DNA of 64,000 bases from Alteribacter natronophilus (GTDB taxonomy: Bacteria > Bacillota > Bacilli > Bacillales > Salisediminibacteriaceae). Below the pieces are notes generated by a model that saw only the letters and a program-made list of their open reading frames with translations, was not told where the DNA came from and ran no database searches. Positions 59,541 to 64,000 of this stretch are shown in pieces. The position numbers were made by a program, and so were the translations under genes. The first letter of the stretch is position 1. Each line of letters starts with the position of its first letter. The DNA lies in the NCBI RefSeq assembly GCF_006007885.1, contig NZ_VCRO01000001.1, positions 124,001 to 188,000 of the forward strand. The letters run 5' to 3'.

Positions 59541-59654
59541 AAAGGGCCGCCCCAAAAAAGAATCCAACTTCGAAACATACTCTTTTATGGTGATAAACAC
59601 CTACTCGTCCCAATATACTGTACAAGCAGAGATCGTACAGGGGAGGCGGGGAAG

Positions 59655-60290
59655 TTGGGTGTGCTTTTAACATATGTGCTTTTGGGGCTCTCACTGGCAG
59701 CACCGATCGGGCCGGTGAATGCAGCGCAGCTTGACCGGGGCATCAAGAACGGCTTTATTCACTCATGGCTTGTCGGCCTTGGTGCAACAGCAGCGGACGG
59801 CATTTACATGCTTCTTGTATTTCTTGGAGTTGTTCACCTGCTTGGGCTCCCTTTTGTTCAGGTGTTTCTCTGGCTTTTCGGTGCATTTGTACTGCTGTAC
59901 ACGGGCATAGAAGCGATTCTCGGTGCAAGGGATATCCGTACCGAATCCCTGAACAGAGCGGGACCCACGCAGACTTATATTAAATCATTTACTTCCGGTT
60001 TTCTCATGTCCCTTTTCAATCCACTGACAATTCTGTTCTGGCTCGGGATTTTCGGGTCTGTACTTGCAAAAACAGTGACCAATTACGGGACATCTGAAGT
60101 TATTCTGTACGTGGCAGCCATTTTCTTCGGCATCGCCATCTGGGACGTTACGATGGCTTTTTTCTCCAGTACGATGAAAAATATGCTGACAAGCCGTGTT
60201 CTCTACGCGATATCCGTCCTGTCCGCTCTTTCCCTGCTCGGTTTTGGTGCGTACTTTGCCTGGCAGGCATTCAGCGTTTTATTTTCGTAA
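59655..60290 (+). CDS. LysE-family amino acid exporter
   Basis: 211 residues with six transmembrane segments. The LysE/RhtB signature LSLAAPIGPVNAAQLDRGIKNGF and the second-half SGFLMSLFNPLTILFWLGIFG are clear. Exports amino acids or derivatives; substrate not assignable. TTG start with GGGAGGCGGGG upstream. Its 3' end overlaps the convergent permease gene by 20 bases. Confidence 0.92.
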   Translation: MGVLLTYVLLGLSLAAPIGPVNAAQLDRGIKNGFIHSWLVGLGATAADGIYMLLVFLGVVHLLGLPFVQVFLWLFGAFVLLYTGIEAILGARDIRTESLNRAGPTQTYIKSFTSGFLMSLFNPLTILFWLGIFGSVLAKTVTNYGTSEVILYVAAIFFGIAIWDVTMAFFSSTMKNMLTSRVLYAISVLSALSLLGFGAYFAWQAFSVLFS

Positions 60291-61635
60291 ACAGGCTCGG
60301 CATATCCGGATCCTTCGGTTTATTCCAGTGTTTACGCATCATAAGGGTCACTATAGCCACCAGGCCTACGAAAGCGAGGGAGATAAAAAATCCCGGCCGG
60401 CTGATCGGGGAAAAGAGAGTTCCGGTTACGACCAGTGCCACCAGAATGAACCCGAGAACGCGTTTGGCCTGCTCGCCTCCGGTCAGCTCCAGCAGCCTGC
60501 CCCAGGAAGCGAGAATGAAAATCCAGTTGTATAAAAGCATAATCCCGGCAGCAGTGGTGAAGTATTCATAAATCTTCCCCGGCATAAGGACGGAGAAGAT
60601 GACACTGACCACAAGCCAGGCTGCCATAAAACTGATGGCAGGGAGAGCGGTTTTGTTATGAATTTTTTTTCCCAGGAATGCCGGAGCGTCACCGTCCTGT
60701 GCGAGCACGGTGAGAATTCTCACTACAGCAAACATACTGGCGACCATAGTGGAAAAACCTGCAATAATAAACACGCCGTTGAACACGTGGGTCACATAGG
60801 GAATCTGATAGCGGTTGAGCGCAGTGACAAAAGGGCTTTCATCGGTTACAAAATTGGCTATCGGCACCATAACGATGGCAAGACCGATTGAAATTGCGTA
60901 AATGGTGCCTAAAACAAGAAGCATCACTTTACCCGCTTTCGGCGCCTCATCCATTTTCTTCAGCCGCATGGCCAGTAGTCCGATAATTTCAATTCCGCCG
61001 AATCCGTAGAAACCGAAAATCAGAGCCGGCAGCAGTCCTCTGAACCCGTTTGGAAAAAAGGAATCAACACTCTGAGGCACTGTTACAGGGCCGGGAGTCA
61101 CGCCGAGGAGGCCCATGATGGCAATACCTGCAAGAACAATAAACATGAGAATAGCGGCTACCTTCATAACCGCAAGCACATTTTCAACTCGGTCAAACCC
61201 GGAGGAGCCCATCAGGATGACGACAATACCGAGAGCTGCGTAAACTGCCGCAAAAACCCATAAAGGAATGCCCGGCGCCCAGAAGCGGGTAAAAATCGCA
61301 AGTGCGGTAAGCTGGCTTCCCATAATAAGAATTTCGGATGCCCAGTATACCCAGCCGCTTGAAAAGCCGGCCCAGTGGCCGTAGGCTTTTCTAGCATACG
61401 TCCTGAAAGAGCCGGACTGGGGATCTGCGATGGTCATCTTGGCAAGCGATTCGTACACAAAATAAGTACCTATAGCCGCCAGAATGTAGGCAAAAATAAC
61501 CGAAGGCCCGGCCATCTGAATGGCAATTCCCGAACCGAGGAAAAAACCTGTGCCGATCGTGGCAGCAACGCCGAGAAGGGAGAGCTGCCACCATTCAATT
61601 TTCTTTTCTTCGTCCTTGCTTGCATGTGTTGCCAT
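60271..61635 (-). CDS. APC-family amino acid permease
   Basis: 454 residues, about 12 transmembrane segments. The APC signatures are LSLLGVAATIGTGFFLGSGIAIQMAGPSVIFAYILAA (TM1-2 with the unwound GxGxG) and FGFYGFGGIEIIGLLAMRLKKMDEAPKAG (TM6-IL). Imports an amino acid with H+ or Na+. The ATG at 61635 follows GAGGGGCGG. Convergent and overlapping with the LysE exporter gene, an antisense arrangement of an importer and an exporter. Confidence 0.93.
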   Translation of the reverse strand: MATHASKDEEKKIEWWQLSLLGVAATIGTGFFLGSGIAIQMAGPSVIFAYILAAIGTYFVYESLAKMTIADPQSGSFRTYARKAYGHWAGFSSGWVYWASEILIMGSQLTALAIFTRFWAPGIPLWVFAAVYAALGIVVILMGSSGFDRVENVLAVMKVAAILMFIVLAGIAIMGLLGVTPGPVTVPQSVDSFFPNGFRGLLPALIFGFYGFGGIEIIGLLAMRLKKMDEAPKAGKVMLLVLGTIYAISIGLAIVMVPIANFVTDESPFVTALNRYQIPYVTHVFNGVFIIAGFSTMVASMFAVVRILTVLAQDGDAPAFLGKKIHNKTALPAISFMAAWLVVSVIFSVLMPGKIYEYFTTAAGIMLLYNWIFILASWGRLLELTGGEQAKRVLGFILVALVVTGTLFSPISRPGFFISLAFVGLVAIVTLMMRKHWNKPKDPDMPSLFTKIKR

Positions 61636-61727
61636 ATACCGCCCCTCGCTTTCTGTATTTTCTAGTGTGCGGCGGCAACGGCCAATTATGTAAGTTAAAG
61701 ATAAACGAACGAAGGTGGTGCTCCGGG

Positions 61728-61964
61728 ATGATGAGAATTTTCGCACTGTTGACCGGTTACGGTTTTGCTGTTGCAGGAGGCGTAACATTCATCGCCTATT
61801 TAAACCTGTTTACAGTGGGATTTTCCTTTATCAAGTATCTCGGCTTTATGGCATCAAGGCCGGAATTTTACCTGTTTTTCCTGGGGATGGGGCTGATTTT
61901 CGGCGCACTGTACTTTCCTGACCAGGACGGGGACGAAAAGGACGGGGAAAATAAAAATCTCTGA
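61728..61964 (+). CDS. Small two-helix membrane protein
   Basis: 78 residues. ATG at 61728 with GAAGGTGGTG upstream. Two long hydrophobic helices (about 5-36 and 46-63), joined by a short loop, and an acidic tail DQDGDEKDGEN. Similar small proteins lie beside yjbA-like genes as far as I recall, but I cannot name a family. Same strand as yjbA, 73 bases upstream. Confidence 0.7.
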   Translation: MMRIFALLTGYGFAVAGGVTFIAYLNLFTVGFSFIKYLGFMASRPEFYLFFLGMGLIFGALYFPDQDGDEKDGENKNL

Positions 61965-62037
61965 ACCGTGGAATAAACTGGATAGCCCCTGACCATACTG
62001 AGGGATACAAAAGTCACGTAGTAAGGGGGTTCTTGTC

Positions 62038-62784
62038 ATGCTCCACTTGCGGGATGTATGGGTGAACTGGTTTGAAGGTGAAGAAAACGGCTACAATGTC
62101 TGTGAGTTTTTTGAATGGCGGAAAGAAGACCGGATCGAGCTTCTCGATCAGGCGGTCATCATTAAGCTGTCCGAGCATCTTTTTGACTACATAGAGAATT
62201 CACTTCAGGAATTGCCGGAGGAACTTCTGGCGGATGTTCATCAGCAGAGTTACGTGAGGAAAAACAGTCAGCGTCTGGAGCTCGATTACTGTTTTGTGGC
62301 AACGGACGGTGACCGCTGCATCGTAGTTGACACAATGGGGTACAACACCCCGGTAAGGAAAAGCCGGATGGTGCCCCGTCAGGAAGGACAGGTTCTGGAA
62401 CTCGTAAAAGATGAACCGATGCGCGATTATTTTACCGGGTACTATGATCTGCAGAAAGAGTATCATATCCTGTCACCGGATCCATCATTTATGCACGGGC
62501 TGGTACGCCGTGAGCGGCAGGTCAAGCAGATCCTGTTTATGGCGCTTGATCAGCTGTATGCAGAAGCCACTCTTGCCGAACTGCGCTACTGGTATACTGA
62601 ATGGGCACCGCAGAAGTATGCTTTCATTCAGGAATGCACATTTGACCAGGCGTGGGACGGGCTGTTTGAGGATATTAAAGACGGCTGGTCGAAAAAACAC
62701 GACGATTTCTGCCAGGCAATGATTAAAGGACAGCCGTTCTTTGAAAAGCTCTGGGATCTTCAGCAGGGTGAAAGTGTCAAGTAG
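62038..62784 (+). CDS. yjbA: YjbA / UPF0736 family protein
   Basis: 248 residues. The N-terminal [30 protein letters not shown] and the [30 protein letters not shown] segment match Bacillus subtilis YjbA closely over the full length. Cytosolic, function unknown (DUF3603). The GGGGG ribosome site is 10 bases upstream. Followed by a clean terminator. Confidence 0.95.
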   Translation: MLHLRDVWVNWFEGEENGYNVCEFFEWRKEDRIELLDQAVIIKLSEHLFDYIENSLQELPEELLADVHQQSYVRKNSQRLELDYCFVATDGDRCIVVDTMGYNTPVRKSRMVPRQEGQVLELVKDEPMRDYFTGYYDLQKEYHILSPDPSFMHGLVRRERQVKQILFMALDQLYAEATLAELRYWYTEWAPQKYAFIQECTFDQAWDGLFEDIKDGWSKKHDDFCQAMIKGQPFFEKLWDLQQGESVK

Positions 62785-62835
62785 GCTTATGTAATCCAAT
62801 CCGGATGATACTGTGAGAAAAAGAATGTAAAAAAC

Positions 62836-62868
62836 GGTCATGACTGTCCAGCGTCATGGCCTTTTTTT
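62836..62868 (+). terminator. yjbA terminator
   Basis: GGTCATGAC / GTCATGGCC stem with an 8-base loop, then seven T. Confidence 0.92.
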
Positions 62869-62962
62869 ATTTCCACATGCATTAATACTGAATGAGTTTA
62901 ATCCACCTGTCTGAAGGAAATAAGGGACTCTGTAACGATCATTCAGACAGGAGGCAGGAATC

Positions 62963-63958
62963 ATGAGTATTTTAAAAACATTCCTTGACCGCAGACTCGG
63001 ATTTGGCACAGCTCCTCTTGGCAATCTGTTTCGGGACATCCCCGAGGAGGAAGCCCAGGAGACTATAGAATCCGTCTGGAACGAAGGGATCCGCTATTTT
63101 GATACGGCCCCGTTTTACGGTGCAGGGCTTGCAGAGTCCAGACTGGGCGAGTTTCTCAAGAACAAACCACGTGATGAGTATCTGCTCAGTACCAAAGTGG
63201 GACGGATCATTTCAGATGAAACCGAACAGAAGGAAGGGCTGTTTGAACACGGGCGGCAGAACAAAATCGAGGAAAGTTACACTGGGGATGCAGTTAAGCG
63301 TTCCATTGAACAGAGCCTTAACCGCCTGCAGACTGACCGCCTGGACATTGTATACGTTCACGATATATCCCCGGATTTCCACGGTGACCAGTGGATCTCC
63401 CTGTTTGATGAAGCGAGAAAAGGCGCTTTTCGCGTCCTGAATCAGATGAAACAGGAGGGAGTCATCAGTGAATGGGGGCTTGGGGTAAACATGCCCCAGC
63501 CGATCGAACTTGCCCTGCAGCTGGAGGAAACCGTTCCGACACTGTCCCTGCAGGCAACTCACTATACGCTTATGAATCACCAGCGGTCCCTCGACCTGCT
63601 TATGCCGCTCGCTGAAAAACGGAACAGCGGCATCGTCGTCGGAGCTCCCTATAATTCGGGAGCACTGCTCGGAGGAAATCACTATGATTATGCAGAAGCT
63701 GACCAGGACGTAAAGGATCATGTACGCACCCTGCAGAGGGTGGCTGATAACCACAGCGTAAGCCTTAAAGCAGCAGCCCTGCAGTTTTCTTCGGCTCATC
63801 CTGCTGTTGAAGCCGTTATTCCGGGCTCTACAAGACCGGACCGGATCAAAGAGGATACAGACGCACTGAACGAAACCATCCCTCAGGAATTCTGGCAGGA
63901 GCTTCAGGAAGAAAATCTCGTTTCAAAAGAAGCTCCCCTTCCCGGAGACAATAATTAA
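62963..63958 (+). CDS. Aldo/keto reductase
   Basis: 331 residues, NADPH-dependent TIM-barrel oxidoreductase. The catalytic tetrad is D47, Y52 (FDTAPFYGAG), K78 (STKVG) and H133 (VYVHDIS). The C-terminal AVIPGSTRPDRIKED is the cofactor-phosphate segment. It most resembles the D-threo-aldose 1-dehydrogenase / L-fucose dehydrogenase-like branch. AGGAGGCAGG ribosome site. Only 42 bases follow before the window ends. Confidence 0.93.
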   Translation: MSILKTFLDRRLGFGTAPLGNLFRDIPEEEAQETIESVWNEGIRYFDTAPFYGAGLAESRLGEFLKNKPRDEYLLSTKVGRIISDETEQKEGLFEHGRQNKIEESYTGDAVKRSIEQSLNRLQTDRLDIVYVHDISPDFHGDQWISLFDEARKGAFRVLNQMKQEGVISEWGLGVNMPQPIELALQLEETVPTLSLQATHYTLMNHQRSLDLLMPLAEKRNSGIVVGAPYNSGALLGGNHYDYAEADQDVKDHVRTLQRVADNHSVSLKAAALQFSSAHPAVEAVIPGSTRPDRIKEDTDALNETIPQEFWQELQEENLVSKEAPLPGDNN

Positions 63959-64000
63959 TTCAGGTAAAAAAAGTCTGGGACCATCGGCAAAACGAAGGCT

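Noticed and set aside
58726-59703. Minus-strand repeat proteins rich in Phe/Ser over the 58.7-kb array
   Set aside because: Frame shifts from 50- and 52-base units break the frame into pieces; no starts with ribosome sites.
63959-64000. Possible terminator at the right edge
   Set aside because: AAAAAAAGTCTGGGACC could be one arm of a minus-strand terminator, but the partner arm is outside the window.

Overview
The window looks like chromosome from a low-GC-clade Gram-positive bacterium of the Bacillaceae with a roughly balanced base composition, probably a haloalkaliphile (inference). The signs are strong AGGAGG ribosome sites with frequent GTG/TTG starts, close relatives of Bacillus genes (sqhC, yjbA, liaFSR, lytST, topB, htpX, MpsC/DUF2294, DUF1540, a Spo0E-like phosphatase), CcpA-type cre sites and a FadR-type operator. 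I saw no rRNA, tRNA, prophage, plasmid function or CRISPR array. Genes sit densely on both strands, with many U-tract hairpin terminators and ATGA-type overlaps.

Layout: 1-4.7 kb holds a truncated squalene-hopene-type cyclase (-), then a paaK/permease operon behind a promoter overlapped by a cre-like site. 4.7-13.2 kb holds an amidohydrolase, a DHFR-family reductase, oligoendopeptidase F, a double AhpD-type protein and several small genes, including a DUF1540 gene and a 56-residue membrane protein. 13.2-20.5 kb has a dicarboxylate symporter, two tandem secreted subtilisins, a double-domain nitrilase-family protein whose second domain lacks the catalytic cysteine, and a Spo0E-like gene. 20.5-28.5 kb has topoisomerase III and many small membrane or housekeeping genes (PspC, VOC, DinB, S41, Nudix, histidine phosphatase). 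28.8-32.1 kb is a TetR-controlled ABC exporter with visible operator candidates. 32-38.6 kb has DinB, AraC-GyrI, YflT, HtpX, an M20 amidohydrolase and a WG-repeat protein.

38.7-42.2 kb is a beta-oxidation set (3-hydroxyacyl-CoA dehydrogenase, acyl-CoA dehydrogenase, thiolase) behind a FadR-like box. 42.5-48.9 kb carries an RNase H-fold protein with an unknown C-terminus, LytS/LytT and a CstA-family transporter; the cstA promoter has direct repeats and a cre-like site, suggesting a starvation/pyruvate-sensing module. 49-54 kb has an unknown membrane protein, a nuclease-like protein, an ANT(6)-like nucleotidyltransferase and an ABC transporter. 54-57 kb is liaF-liaS-liaR, with an unusual histidine ladder in LiaF. 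57-64 kb has a DUF2268 metalloprotease, LysE and APC transporters, yjbA and an aldo/keto reductase.

The most distinctive feature is the non-coding repeat load. There are two 21-bp arrays of one family (7.55 and 42.2 kb), a 51-bp array whose units contain a palindrome (12.5-12.95 kb), a second unrelated array of about 51 bp with some 16 units (58.7-59.5 kb), and a family of about 200-235 bp MITE-like elements (39.6, 46.1, 57.1 kb plus fragments). These fill nearly every long gene-free gap.
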